Source of the DNA: Mesorhizobium sp. SOD10
GTDB taxonomy: Bacteria; Pseudomonadota; Alphaproteobacteria; Rhizobiales; Rhizobiaceae
Reading direction: 5' to 3'
Length of the DNA: 64,000 nt
NCBI GenBank assembly: GCA_000824805.1
Contig: CCNA01000007.1
Coordinates: forward strand, 1 to 64,000
The position numbers were made by a program, and so were the translations under genes. Below the pieces are notes generated by a model that was not told where the DNA came from, ran no database searches, and saw only the letters and a program-made list of their open reading frames with translations. Of this stretch, positions 8,592 through 16,773 are shown piece after piece. Every line of letters starts with the position of its first letter. Position 1 is the first letter of the stretch.

Positions 8592-9764
8592 TCAACTCTC
8601 TCCAATCTCGGCTAACACCTCTTGTGTGTGCTCGCCGAGCAAAGGAGGCGGGCGGTCGGCGGCCATGCGCATGCCGTTGATGGTGATCGGCGACCGAACG
8701 CTGGAAATCGAACCTCCTCTTGCGAATTTGCTAGGCAGATCAATTCGTATCTGGCGAGCAATCACCTGCGGATCATCGAAAACATCTTCCAGCGTATTAA
8801 TCGGCCCTCCCGGCACACCTGCCTTCTCGAGGTGTCCCAGAAGGTCGGCGCGTGAGACCCGCGCCGTCAACTTGAGCATGTGTGGGATCAGGGTGCCGCG
8901 GTTGAGCACACGGCCTGCATTGGTGATATAGCGCTCGTCCCGAGCCAGTTCGGGCGCGCCAAGCAGTGTGATCAGCCGAGCGAATTGCGTGTCGTTGCCG
9001 CAGGCGACGGTGACATGTCCGTCGGAGACGGGAAACACCTGATAGGGCACTATGGCCGGATGCGCGTTGCCCATGCGCTTTGGCGCCTTACCACTGGCGA
9101 AATAGCTCGCCGCGTGATTGGCGAGGATTGCGACCTGCGTGTCGAGGAGCGCCATGTCGATGTAGGCGCCCTTGCCATTTGTGATCCGGTCGTTGAGAGC
9201 CGCAAGGATCGCGAGCGCCGAATAGATACCGGTGATGATGTCCGCGAAGGCGATGCCGCCTCTCATCGGCTCGCCGTTCGGCTCACCGGTCAGATCCATG
9301 AGGCCGCCCATCCCCTGGATCAACAGATCGTAGCCGGCGCGGTGCGAGTAAGGGCCATCTTGGCCGAACCCGGTGATCGAACAATAGATGATGTCGGGGT
9401 TGTCCTTCGACAGCCTCTCGTAGTCGAGACCAAATTTCGCGAGCCCACCGGTCTTGAAATTCTCAATCACGATGTCGGAGCGGGCTGCGAGCTTTTTGAC
9501 GATACGCCGCCCTGCTTCGGTCTCGAAGTCAACGGCAACCGAGCGCTTGCCGCGATTGCAAGCGTGGTAGTAGGCGGCACTGAGCGGCTCGCCGTCGGCA
9601 CCCTCTACGAAGGGCGGGCCCCATCCGCGCGTGTCATCGCCCGCGCCGGTGCGCTCGACCTTCACAACATCTGCGCCAAGATCGGCCAGGATCTGCCCAG
9701 CCCAGGGGCCGGCCAGGATGCGCGCCAGTTCAAGAACGCGAACGCCAGAAAGCGGTCCGGGCAT
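8592..9764 (-). CDS. Class III CoA-transferase (CaiB/Frc family)
   Basis: The 390-aa protein begins MPGPLSGVRVLELARILAGP and continues with GADVVKVER and the NRGKRSVAVDF segment of family III CoA-transferases. The GGIAFADIITG segment carries the aspartate that forms the acyl-enzyme intermediate in this family. These soluble dimers move CoA between carboxylic acids, activating a substrate acid without ATP. It lies between the TPP-dependent enzyme and the AcuI-type reductase and shares its organisation with a second family III gene at 50236-51459. The acid it activates is unknown; the operon suggests a short oxo- or hydroxy-acid. Confidence 0.88.
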   Translation of the reverse strand: MPGPLSGVRVLELARILAGPWAGQILADLGADVVKVERTGAGDDTRGWGPPFVEGADGEPLSAAYYHACNRGKRSVAVDFETEAGRRIVKKLAARSDIVIENFKTGGLAKFGLDYERLSKDNPDIIYCSITGFGQDGPYSHRAGYDLLIQGMGGLMDLTGEPNGEPMRGGIAFADIITGIYSALAILAALNDRITNGKGAYIDMALLDTQVAILANHAASYFASGKAPKRMGNAHPAIVPYQVFPVSDGHVTVACGNDTQFARLITLLGAPELARDERYITNAGRVLNRGTLIPHMLKLTARVSRADLLGHLEKAGVPGGPINTLEDVFDDPQVIARQIRIDLPSKFARGGSISSVRSPITINGMRMAADRPPPLLGEHTQEVLAEIGES

Positions 9765-9802
9765 TCAGTGGTCTCCTCTATAGATCAAGCGATGCCATCC
9801 GC

Positions 9803-11350
9803 TCACATCTGCACCTCAATCAGCCGCGGCCCCGGCTCAGCCAGGGCTTGTGCCAGTGCCTTATTGAGATCATCGACATTGGAGACCGCGCGGCCCGGTA
9901 CTCCCATGCCCTTGGCCATTTCGACGAAGTCGAGATGCGGCCGGTCCAGCCTGAGCATGTCGAGCGCCCTGTGCGCTGGCTTGCCCACACCGACGCGATC
10001 GAGCTCGCCCCGTAGGATCTGGTACATCCGGTTTGCGAACACGATTGTGACGACGTCCAGGCCTTCGCGTGCCTGGGTCCATAGCGATTGAAGCGTGTAC
10101 ATGGCGCTTCCGTCGCCGACCAGGCAAATCACCTTCCTGTCCGGACACGCTATCGCTGCCCCGGTCGCGACCGGCATGGAGAAACCGATCGAGCCGCCCA
10201 TGTTCTGCAACCAGTCGTGTGGGGGAGCAGCCGCCGTTGGAGGAAAGAAGCCTCGGCCGGTGGTGATGGATTCGTCGACCACGATAGCGTTTTCTGGGAT
10301 CGCCACCGCCAGTGCCTGGGCAATCGAGGCGTGCGTCAGCGCGCCAGTCGGCTTGGTGATTTCAAGCAGCTGCCGCTGCCTCCGATCCTGTGGTCTGGAA
10401 CCGACCGCCGCCGCCAGCGCCTCGAGCGCTGCGATGGTATCGTCGGCAGCTGTGGTCATGCGGTGCGTTTTGCAGCCTTGCGCCTTCAGCAAGCTCGGCT
10501 TGCCCGGATAGGCAAAAAATGCGACGGGATCGTTGGCTTCAACTAGGACGATATGCTTGAAGTCCTTCAAGGTCGCCAATGCCTGCTCGATCGCGTAGGG
10601 GATGCGCTCGATCGCGAATCTTCCTCCGCCACGCGCAGTACGAGGATTGTAAATCTGGCCCAGGACCGCACAGCCGGTCTTGCCGGCGATCTGCGCTAGC
10701 AGCGCAAGTCCCCGTTCGGTGAGGGCGCTGCCGGTGACCAGCAACAGCGCCTGCGCGGCGCCGCCATGCAAAACCCGGGCGGCATTATCGACTGCCTCTG
10801 CGGAATAGCCGTCGCGCTTGCCGGGGGTCGGCACCTGTGCAATGCCATCGGCATCATTCCAGCCAGCATCAGCAGGCAGGATCAAGGTCGCAATCTGAGG
10901 CGGTGCGCCCCTTGCGGCCGCGATTGCCGCAGCTCCGTCCGCGGCGACCGATCTGGCGTCAGGCGAGGTCCGCACCCAGCCTGACATCGGCCTCGCCAGA
11001 CCCTCGACGTCAGAAGCCAGCGGAGCATCGTACCCGATATGGTAGACCGCATGCTCACCAACAATGTTGACAATGCCGGAATTGGCCTTCTTTGCGTTGT
11101 GGAGGTTGGCGAGACCATTGGCGAGACCGGGGCCGAGATGCAGCAGTGTCGAGGCGGGCGAACCCTTCATACGGAAGTATCCGTCGGCGGCGCCCGTCAC
11201 GACACCCTCGAACAGGCCGAGCACGCAACGCATGCCCTCGACCCTATCGAGCGCGGCGACGAAATGCATCTCCGAGGTGCCGGGATTGGCAAAGCAGACG
11301 TCGACACCGCCTGCCACCAATGTCCGCACCAGACTTTCCGCACCGTTCAT
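9803..11350 (-). CDS. Thiamine-pyrophosphate enzyme, acetolactate synthase/benzoylformate decarboxylase-like
   Basis: The protein (515 aa) has three-domain TPP-enzyme architecture. The N-terminal pyrimidine-binding domain has NPGTSEMHF and the catalytic glutamate in GLFEGVVTGAADG (E48). The central domain follows, and the C-terminal domain carries the TPP/Mg motif GDG...N (GDGSAMYTLQ about residue 412, ending VFAN). These enzymes decarboxylate or ligate 2-oxo acids. The start at 11350 is chosen because AGAGGAA sits just upstream; an ATG at 11371 would include that ribosome site in the coding sequence. It differs from true IlvB in its QNMGGSIGFSMPVA region and lacks an adjacent small subunit, so a catabolic 2-oxo-acid decarboxylase is more likely. 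The substrate is unknown. Confidence 0.8.
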   Translation of the reverse strand: MNGAESLVRTLVAGGVDVCFANPGTSEMHFVAALDRVEGMRCVLGLFEGVVTGAADGYFRMKGSPASTLLHLGPGLANGLANLHNAKKANSGIVNIVGEHAVYHIGYDAPLASDVEGLARPMSGWVRTSPDARSVAADGAAAIAAARGAPPQIATLILPADAGWNDADGIAQVPTPGKRDGYSAEAVDNAARVLHGGAAQALLLVTGSALTERGLALLAQIAGKTGCAVLGQIYNPRTARGGGRFAIERIPYAIEQALATLKDFKHIVLVEANDPVAFFAYPGKPSLLKAQGCKTHRMTTAADDTIAALEALAAAVGSRPQDRRQRQLLEITKPTGALTHASIAQALAVAIPENAIVVDESITTGRGFFPPTAAAPPHDWLQNMGGSIGFSMPVATGAAIACPDRKVICLVGDGSAMYTLQSLWTQAREGLDVVTIVFANRMYQILRGELDRVGVGKPAHRALDMLRLDRPHLDFVEMAKGMGVPGRAVSNVDDLNKALAQALAEPGPRLIEVQM

Positions 11351-11513
11351 AGGCTTAGTTCCTCTTTGCAAATCTTCTTGTGTCGCAGTGAGGGCAAGCC
11401 CGACTGCCGTCGAGTGGACGGTCTTTTCGACCCAGAACGTCGCAGGGGTTTTGCTGTCCCGCCGTTGCCTCGATCGGGCCCATACCCTCAGGCGCTCTCA
11501 AACACCGCGGGCA

Positions 11514-12305
11514 TCAGTTTGCGCGCGGCCGATAAATGGCTGTGTGGACAACGCGAGCGATGGCTGTGGCTGCATTGGCTACGATTAGGCCATCGAGCTC
11601 GACGAAACGGTGTCCCTTGCGCTCGTAGTTTCCGGTGACCCTGGCGCGCACCGTGAGTTCGTCGCCGACCCGAGCGGCGGCAAAGTGGTCGACCTTACTG
11701 GCGACATGTATCCAAGGCCCCAATTCGACGTTGTGCGAGAGCGCCCAGTTGAACAGACGCGGCAACTGACCGGGATGCGACAGCCCCTCGCGCGCATATA
11801 TGGGGTCGCGCTCGCGCGTGTCGGCGACGTACTTGTCGGCCCATTCCTTCGTTATGCGTAAGGGACGGATGCCGAGCAGACGACCGACCTGCAGCGAAGT
11901 CTCGTCGGCAGGCTCCCGCTGCGCCACTGCGGCCGACGCGATAAAATTATCGATCGCGGGCGGCTTGGTGTTGGTCATCGCGGCGTGGCCGGTGGCGCAA
12001 ATCTCGCCACGGCTTGCAAGCTCGATGTCGAGGCCGCCATTTGCCTCCCTAGCCGTAACCGTCGCGGTGTCACCCTCGTAGACGGGCTTGAGAAAGCGAG
12101 TTTCAAGACTGCCGGACGCAAGAAAGCTGCGACCCCAGCGGGCGACGGGCGGGTGGGCCATGTAGGCGTAGACGTCGACTCCGGGCACGAGCCCACCAGA
12201 GAAGCCGAACCGCCGCGCGACTTCGTCGTCGTGGATCTTGTTTTCGGAATCCCAAGCGCTGTTGTAGGCCACAACAGCGTAGGCTTCGAGGGGGGCAGTC
12301 GACAT
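11514..12305 (-). CDS. MaoC/FAS1-like acyl dehydratase
   Basis: The protein (263 aa from the ATG at 12305, with AGAGGACC just upstream) has the hot-dog features FGFSGGLVPGVDVYAYM and FLKPVYEGDTATVTAR near the N-terminus, and a second half with DELTVRARVTGNYERKGHRFVELDGLIVAN. This is the layout of FAS1-like/MaoC double-hotdog hydratases. They add water to, or remove it from, enoyl-CoA-type thioesters. It lies just upstream of the TPP enzyme in the same minus-strand run. A longer frame to 12458 exists but has no ribosome site. The canonical MaoC Asp/His pair was not confirmed by eye, so catalytic competence is unproven. Confidence 0.7.
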   Translation of the reverse strand: MSTAPLEAYAVVAYNSAWDSENKIHDDEVARRFGFSGGLVPGVDVYAYMAHPPVARWGRSFLASGSLETRFLKPVYEGDTATVTAREANGGLDIELASRGEICATGHAAMTNTKPPAIDNFIASAAVAQREPADETSLQVGRLLGIRPLRITKEWADKYVADTRERDPIYAREGLSHPGQLPRLFNWALSHNVELGPWIHVASKVDHFAAARVGDELTVRARVTGNYERKGHRFVELDGLIVANAATAIARVVHTAIYRPRAN

Positions 12306-12625
12306 CGAAGGTCCTCTAAGTAAAATGGATCGGCGCTGCCGCTGCAACGCCGCCTTTGCGCCTGCGCCGGGATTGCTCCAGCGCTCCCGGCTCGGTGTGA
12401 TGGAGCGGCGAATGGCCACTGACGACAAAAGTGAGCGCCGACGGCCGTTCGACGTCACCTTGCCCGGAGTTCACGGCCGGGGCACGACCTCTAGATCGGC
12501 GGCACCTCGCAACCGAATGAGGTCGCATGCCGCTCGGAAAGCGCGGCACTGCGACGGCACTGCCGCGGAGGCTGCAAGGTGTGTCGTGAAACGCCCGGCT
12601 GGACCAGAGCGCTCGAGCCGTCGCG
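12306..12625. other. Gap between dehydratase and cupin genes
   Basis: About 320 bases lie between two genes of the minus-strand run. Reading frames on both strands show no family features. The length makes a second internal promoter for the dehydratase-to-reductase genes plausible, but no clear site was seen. Confidence 0.4.
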
Positions 12626-13033
12626 TTACGCCTGTGGCGCTTCGACGATCCTGGTCTTGAAGTTTGCCGGCGCCACGATCTCGATGACTTCGAAATCCTC
12701 GGAGCAGGCAATCTCGCGATGCGGAATGCCCGGAAACTGATTGACGCAGTCGCCTGCGCGGATCGTCTTCTGGCCTTGGCCGGCATATTCGTAAGTGGCC
12801 CAGCCGTTCAGGACGTAGACCATCTGGAAGGTGCAGTCGTGGACATGCCATTGCTGCACTTCATCTTTCGTCTTCTTGCCGTTGTGACGGACCAGATGCG
12901 CGATGTAGTCGCCATTGGTGCTGCCTTTGATACCAAGATCTCGGTATTCGAATATCTCCCGCATGCCGGGCGTCCACTTGGCCGAGGTCGCGACATCGTG
13001 GTTGAATTTCCATCCGTTGGTGCTGTTGGTCAC
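12626..13033 (-). CDS. Cupin-domain protein
   Basis: The start is a GTG at 13033 with GGGAGGAA immediately upstream, giving 135 aa (VTNSTNGWKFNHDVATSAKW...). The single cupin fold shows HVHDCTFQMVYVLNGWATYEY and GDCVNQFPGIPHREIACSEDFEVIEI, the two metal-binding cupin motifs with their His residues. Small cupins in catabolic operons are often dioxygenases, isomerases or ligand sensors; which one applies here cannot be told. It is the first gene of the minus-strand operon and diverges from the SDR at 13382. Confidence 0.75.
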   Translation of the reverse strand: MTNSTNGWKFNHDVATSAKWTPGMREIFEYRDLGIKGSTNGDYIAHLVRHNGKKTKDEVQQWHVHDCTFQMVYVLNGWATYEYAGQGQKTIRAGDCVNQFPGIPHREIACSEDFEVIEIVAPANFKTRIVEAPQA

Positions 13034-13172
13034 GTCTTCCTCCCAAACAGTGTTGGATTGGGTTAGCCAATCGCCTTGAAACGATAGGGGTGCGCCGAGT
13101 GCAGGGGGCAACCCCTAGGCCCGTCAACAGAGTACGCATATAGTTTTACCTATAATTTTGGAAAGTCAACAG

Positions 13173-13297
13173 ATTTTTCCACAATCGTTGAGAGTTTCCA
13201 TTTCGAGCCGTGAGGCACCAGTGATTTATCACGCACGGAATTGACTCTTCGTATTTTCCGCAATTATCACTTTGTCGGAAAATATTGGAATTGTGGA
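13173..13297. promoter_or_regulatory. Divergent control region with GATTGTGGA-like motifs
   Basis: AT-rich sequence between the divergent cupin and SDR genes contains ATTTTTCCACAATC at 13173-13186 (GATTGTGGAAAAAT on the other strand) and AATTGTGGA at 13289-13297. A 13-of-14 match to the first copy occurs at 14359-14372 in front of the ABC transporter genes, and AATTGTGGA recurs at 18597-18605 before the GntR gene. The set is a candidate operator for the local GntR/FCD regulator. Confidence 0.45.
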
Positions 13298-13381
13298 TAG
13301 CGGCCTGCGTTGTCCATTGGGTCGCAATGCGCGGATGAGGAACCGCGCTGCCGACAAGCCAAAGTTCCTCAGGAGCCAGAG

Positions 13382-14125
13382 ATGAATCGACTGACTGGGA
13401 AGACGGCAATCGTGACGGGCGGCGCGAACGGGATCGGCCGCGCTTTCTCCATTCGGCTCGCAGCGGAAGGCGCGAATGTCGCGATTGCCGATATCGCCGA
13501 CGGCGTGCACACGGTCGCTGCAATCAAGGAGGTGGGTGGGAATGCGGTCGCGGTTCGCTGCGACATGACCTCAGAAGCGGAAATCGCGGCAATGGCCAAA
13601 GTGGCCGGCGACACTTTCGGCGGTTGCGACATCCTTGTTCACAACGCCGGAATCTATCCGACGACCTTATTCGAGCAGATGAGCTTCGCCGAATGGCGTC
13701 ATGTGCTCGCTCTCAATCTCGACTCGATGTTTCACCTGACCAAGGCCGTGTTGCCGAACATGAGAGCGCGCGGGTGGGGCCGGATCATCGCCATTTCATC
13801 GACGACATTCCATTCCGGCATCGCCTGTAAAACCCACTACAGCGCCAGCAAGGCCGGGCTGATCGGTTTCGCACGCTCGTTGGCAAGCGAGGTCGGCGAA
13901 TTCGGCATTACAGTCAACACGATTGCCCCCGGTTTCATCCGCACCGCGACTACCGAAAGCGGTCCGGAGTCCGACCGGTTTGACTCGCACGCTCAGCAGC
14001 AGGCCATCAAGCGCACCGGGATTCCGGAGGATCTGGTCGGCCCGATGGCTTTCCTGGCTTCGGACGATGCCGCTTTTGTTACGGGACAGACCATCCTCGT
14101 AGATGGCGGTTGGCGTTTCATTTGA
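13382..14125 (+). CDS. Short-chain dehydrogenase/reductase
   Basis: This 247-aa classical SDR has the NAD(P)-binding GGANGIGRA motif near residue 13, DILVHNAG, the catalytic Ser (AISSTT region) and Tyr-Lys (THYSASKAG), and the C-terminal DGGWRFI. The start at 13382 has AGGAG upstream, and the frame extending to 13310 lacks one. An acidic residue after the second beta-strand (VAIADIAD) suggests NAD preference. It diverges from the cupin operon and precedes the ribose-type ABC genes, so it probably oxidises the imported polyol, sugar or alcohol. The substrate is not identifiable. Confidence 0.85.
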   Translation: MNRLTGKTAIVTGGANGIGRAFSIRLAAEGANVAIADIADGVHTVAAIKEVGGNAVAVRCDMTSEAEIAAMAKVAGDTFGGCDILVHNAGIYPTTLFEQMSFAEWRHVLALNLDSMFHLTKAVLPNMRARGWGRIIAISSTTFHSGIACKTHYSASKAGLIGFARSLASEVGEFGITVNTIAPGFIRTATTESGPESDRFDSHAQQQAIKRTGIPEDLVGPMAFLASDDAAFVTGQTILVDGGWRFI

Positions 14126-14495
14126 TCGACAAAGGTGTGCGGTCGGCATTCTCACTGGCGGCGGCACGTGGCAGCAACCAGAGCGTCGCTGAGTAGTTGG
14201 CCGCGCGCTGGTCGGGACGGCAAGCGTGTCATGCGACGCCATCAACATGGTTCGCGCCGCCAGTATCATGGCCCGTGCATCTTCCAGCACCCATCGCTTG
14301 TCGTCTTGGGATCGCATATTGACTTCGCATCGATCAAGGATTATTCGAATTCTGCGAGGATTGTGGAAAATTTCATATAAATGGAAAATCCTTGACGCTT
14401 GTCGATTGCATGATCGCGGCTCCCCATTCCGCCTGAGGGCACGGGAGGAGGCAGTCGCGAAGACGGCCGCCGAAATGTACGCGGGAGAATGCAGC
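14126..14495 (+). promoter_or_regulatory. Leader of the first sugar-type ABC operon
   Basis: About 370 bases without a gene. At 14357-14392 it contains AGGATTGTGGAAAATTTC followed by ATAAATGGAAAATCCT, so AGGATT and AATCCT form the ends of an inverted repeat and TGGAAAAT is directly repeated. GATTGTGGAAAATT at 14359-14372 matches the motif near the cupin promoter. A TTGACG-like -35 box lies at about 14391. I read it as an operator/promoter. Confidence 0.4.
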
Positions 14496-15542
14496 ATGAG
14501 AGCTAAATTAATCGGTATCGGATCGAACAGATTGCTCGCTAGGGTCTCTGATACCTCGTCACCGGTCGCGAGGGCCATGTCCCTCGCCCGTTTTGATGAA
14601 GCTGGGCTGTTGATCGGATTGATCGTCCTCGTCCTGATCATCGGCATTCCGCATCCGGAATTCTTCGAGTTTGGCTCGATCAAGACTCTGCTTCGGCAAT
14701 GCGCCCTCGTCGGCATCATGGCTTTCGGCATGGTTTATCTCGTGTCGATGACCGATATTGATTTATCGGTCGGCGGCATCTACGCGGTCGCCGTGACTGC
14801 AAGTGCCCTCATGATAAAAAGCGGAATCGATCCCTGGATCGCCGTGCTCCTGTCGCTCTTCATCGGCGCTGCCCTCGGAGCGTTCAACAGCATTGTCACT
14901 GCTGCCCTCGACGTGCCGCTCATCATCGTCTCGCTCGGCACGCTATCGGTCTTTTTCGGGCTCAATCTCATCATTTCCGACGCCAGTCCCATCTTCGGCA
15001 TGCCGCGCGACCACCTGTTCTTCAGGATTTTCGGCGGTGAATTCCTGGGATTGCCAGCGTCCGCCTGGGTGATGTTCGCCGTCGGCGTGGCGCTCCACTT
15101 CCTGTTCTTCCACACGCGCTTCGGAGCAACGGTTCGAGCGATTGGGGCGAACCGCGCAGCGGCCGACTTTATCGGCGTCAAGGTTGACCGCGTCCGCCTC
15201 TACGCGACAGCGCTTACCGGGATGCTCTGTGCGCTGTCGGCCGCGATGACACTCGCCTATTTCAAGGCGGTCGATCCCTCCATGGGAGAGCAGAAGGAGC
15301 TTCTCGTGATCGCGGCGGTCGTGATCGGAGGCACGTCGCTCGCGGGAGGTTCCGGAACGATCCTCGGCGCCTTCCTTGGCGTGCTTATCATCAATGTCAT
15401 CGACAGCGGTATCGTCTTCTTCGGGGTGGACCCCAATTACGCGCGCTTCGTTACCGGCTGCGTCATCCTGGCGGCGATCGCTCTCGATCGCTTTGTGAAG
15501 CGCCGGCGCCAGCTGTCCGACGAACTCCAATCTCACCTCTAA
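14496..15542 (+). CDS. Ribose/RbsC-type ABC transporter permease
   Basis: The 348-aa polytopic membrane protein starts at the ATG at 14496 (GGGAG eight bases upstream). It has the RbsC-type signatures MTDIDLSVGGIYAVA, LIIVSLGTLSVFFGLNLI, FGATVRAIGANRAAADFIG and LLVIAAVVIGGTSLAGGSGTILG. It forms the membrane channel of a CUT2 carbohydrate importer with the binding protein and double ATPase encoded next. A longer frame back to 14226 is ignored because it crosses the operator region. The substrate is probably a pentose, hexose or polyol, not determined. Confidence 0.9.
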   Translation: MRAKLIGIGSNRLLARVSDTSSPVARAMSLARFDEAGLLIGLIVLVLIIGIPHPEFFEFGSIKTLLRQCALVGIMAFGMVYLVSMTDIDLSVGGIYAVAVTASALMIKSGIDPWIAVLLSLFIGAALGAFNSIVTAALDVPLIIVSLGTLSVFFGLNLIISDASPIFGMPRDHLFFRIFGGEFLGLPASAWVMFAVGVALHFLFFHTRFGATVRAIGANRAAADFIGVKVDRVRLYATALTGMLCALSAAMTLAYFKAVDPSMGEQKELLVIAAVVIGGTSLAGGSGTILGAFLGVLIINVIDSGIVFFGVDPNYARFVTGCVILAAIALDRFVKRRRQLSDELQSHL

Positions 15543-15611
15543 GTCGTGAAGACCAAACCGATCGGCCAGCAGAGCCGGCGACACCACCAACTGAAAACCT
15601 GGGAGGAAGAA

Positions 15612-16715
15612 ATGAATTGCACAACCGCGTTGCGCAAAGTGATTTTGACGAGTCTCTCCTGTATGGCTCTTATCGCAGCTGACGGCACGGCGTGGGCGGG
15701 GGACAAACCTCTGCGTATCACCTCGCTGCTGCCGACCACCGTCCAGGAGTGGACTGTCGAGATCAAGGCGGGCGCCGAAGCTGCCGCAAAGGACCTCGGC
15801 TTCCCTGTCGAACTTCGGTTCGAGGGGCCTTCTAGTTTCGATCCGTCCAAACAGGCGGCGATGTTCCAGAACGAAGTGCTGAGATCGCCCGACGCCATCA
15901 TCATCACCAACATCGCAGCCCCTCTTTTCATCGAGCCGGTGCTCGAGGCGCAGAAGAAGGGCATCAAAGTTGCCTGGATAGACTCGGCGCCCGCGTCCGA
16001 CTTCCATGACGGGTTCTTTGTGAGCGCCGACCCTACGGAGATGGGTCTCGCCGCGGCGGCCGTGATTGCCAAGACGCTTGAGAAAAGCATCGGCAAGCCG
16101 GCGGATGAGATCGAAGGTAAAGTAGAGATCGGTTCGTGCGTTCCCGGCCTTGCCGTTCTCGAGAATCGCGTCGTCGGCACGCGCAATGGCCTCGCCAAGC
16201 TCATGCCGAAAGTCAAAGTTCAGGATACTGTGGCCACCAAGCCAGATCGCGAGGGTAGCTTCGCGGCCTGGAACCAGGCGATCCGCAAAGACCCGGATGC
16301 TCTGGCTTATCTCGATGCCTGCGAGGCAGGGCAACAGAACATCGCCAGGATCATCGCCGAGAACAAGCTGAAAGCGACTAGCGTCGCTTTCGACGTCCCG
16401 GAGGACATTCGCCAAGCGGTGAAAGACGGCATTATCCCTGCCGCCATCCCGTCGAGCTTCTACGCCCAGTCCTACATGGCAGTCTATCTCACAGCCAAGG
16501 CGTTACACGAAGGCAAGCCTTTGCCCAAACACTGGCTGAAGATTTCGCCGCTCGTTCTCGATTCTTCGAACATCGACGCTTACATCGAGGGATGGAAGGA
16601 CCCGGTCACCGGACTCAGGCAGTTCTACGGCCCCGAGTTCGATCGTGCCAAAGCGTTGGCCGACAAGGGAGAGTTGGCGCCGATTGCCGACTACGACAAC
16701 CCGCCGATTCAGTAA
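15612..16715 (+). CDS. Periplasmic sugar-binding protein (RbsB-type, CUT2 family)
   Basis: The start at 15612 follows GGGAGGAA and gives 367 aa. A Sec signal peptide (TTALRKVILTSLSCMALIAA, cleavage near AWA-GD) precedes a type I periplasmic-binding fold with LPTTVQEWTVEIKAGAEAAA and IIITNIAAPLFIEPVLEAQKKGI. It captures a small, probably carbohydrate, ligand and delivers it to the adjacent permease. The order permease, binding protein, ATPase is less common than ATPase, permease, binding protein, but all three components are present. Confidence 0.88.
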   Translation: MNCTTALRKVILTSLSCMALIAADGTAWAGDKPLRITSLLPTTVQEWTVEIKAGAEAAAKDLGFPVELRFEGPSSFDPSKQAAMFQNEVLRSPDAIIITNIAAPLFIEPVLEAQKKGIKVAWIDSAPASDFHDGFFVSADPTEMGLAAAAVIAKTLEKSIGKPADEIEGKVEIGSCVPGLAVLENRVVGTRNGLAKLMPKVKVQDTVATKPDREGSFAAWNQAIRKDPDALAYLDACEAGQQNIARIIAENKLKATSVAFDVPEDIRQAVKDGIIPAAIPSSFYAQSYMAVYLTAKALHEGKPLPKHWLKISPLVLDSSNIDAYIEGWKDPVTGLRQFYGPEFDRAKALADKGELAPIADYDNPPIQ

Positions 16716-16773
16716 CGCTTGAGCCGCTGAGCCGGTCCTCGCCTGCTCGGCATATTTGCGGGAGGGATGCTTG

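Noticed and set aside
14943..16415. A 490-codon minus-strand frame opposite the permease and binding-protein genes
   Set aside because: Charged, low-complexity translation with no family features; it is the antisense of two clear transporter genes.
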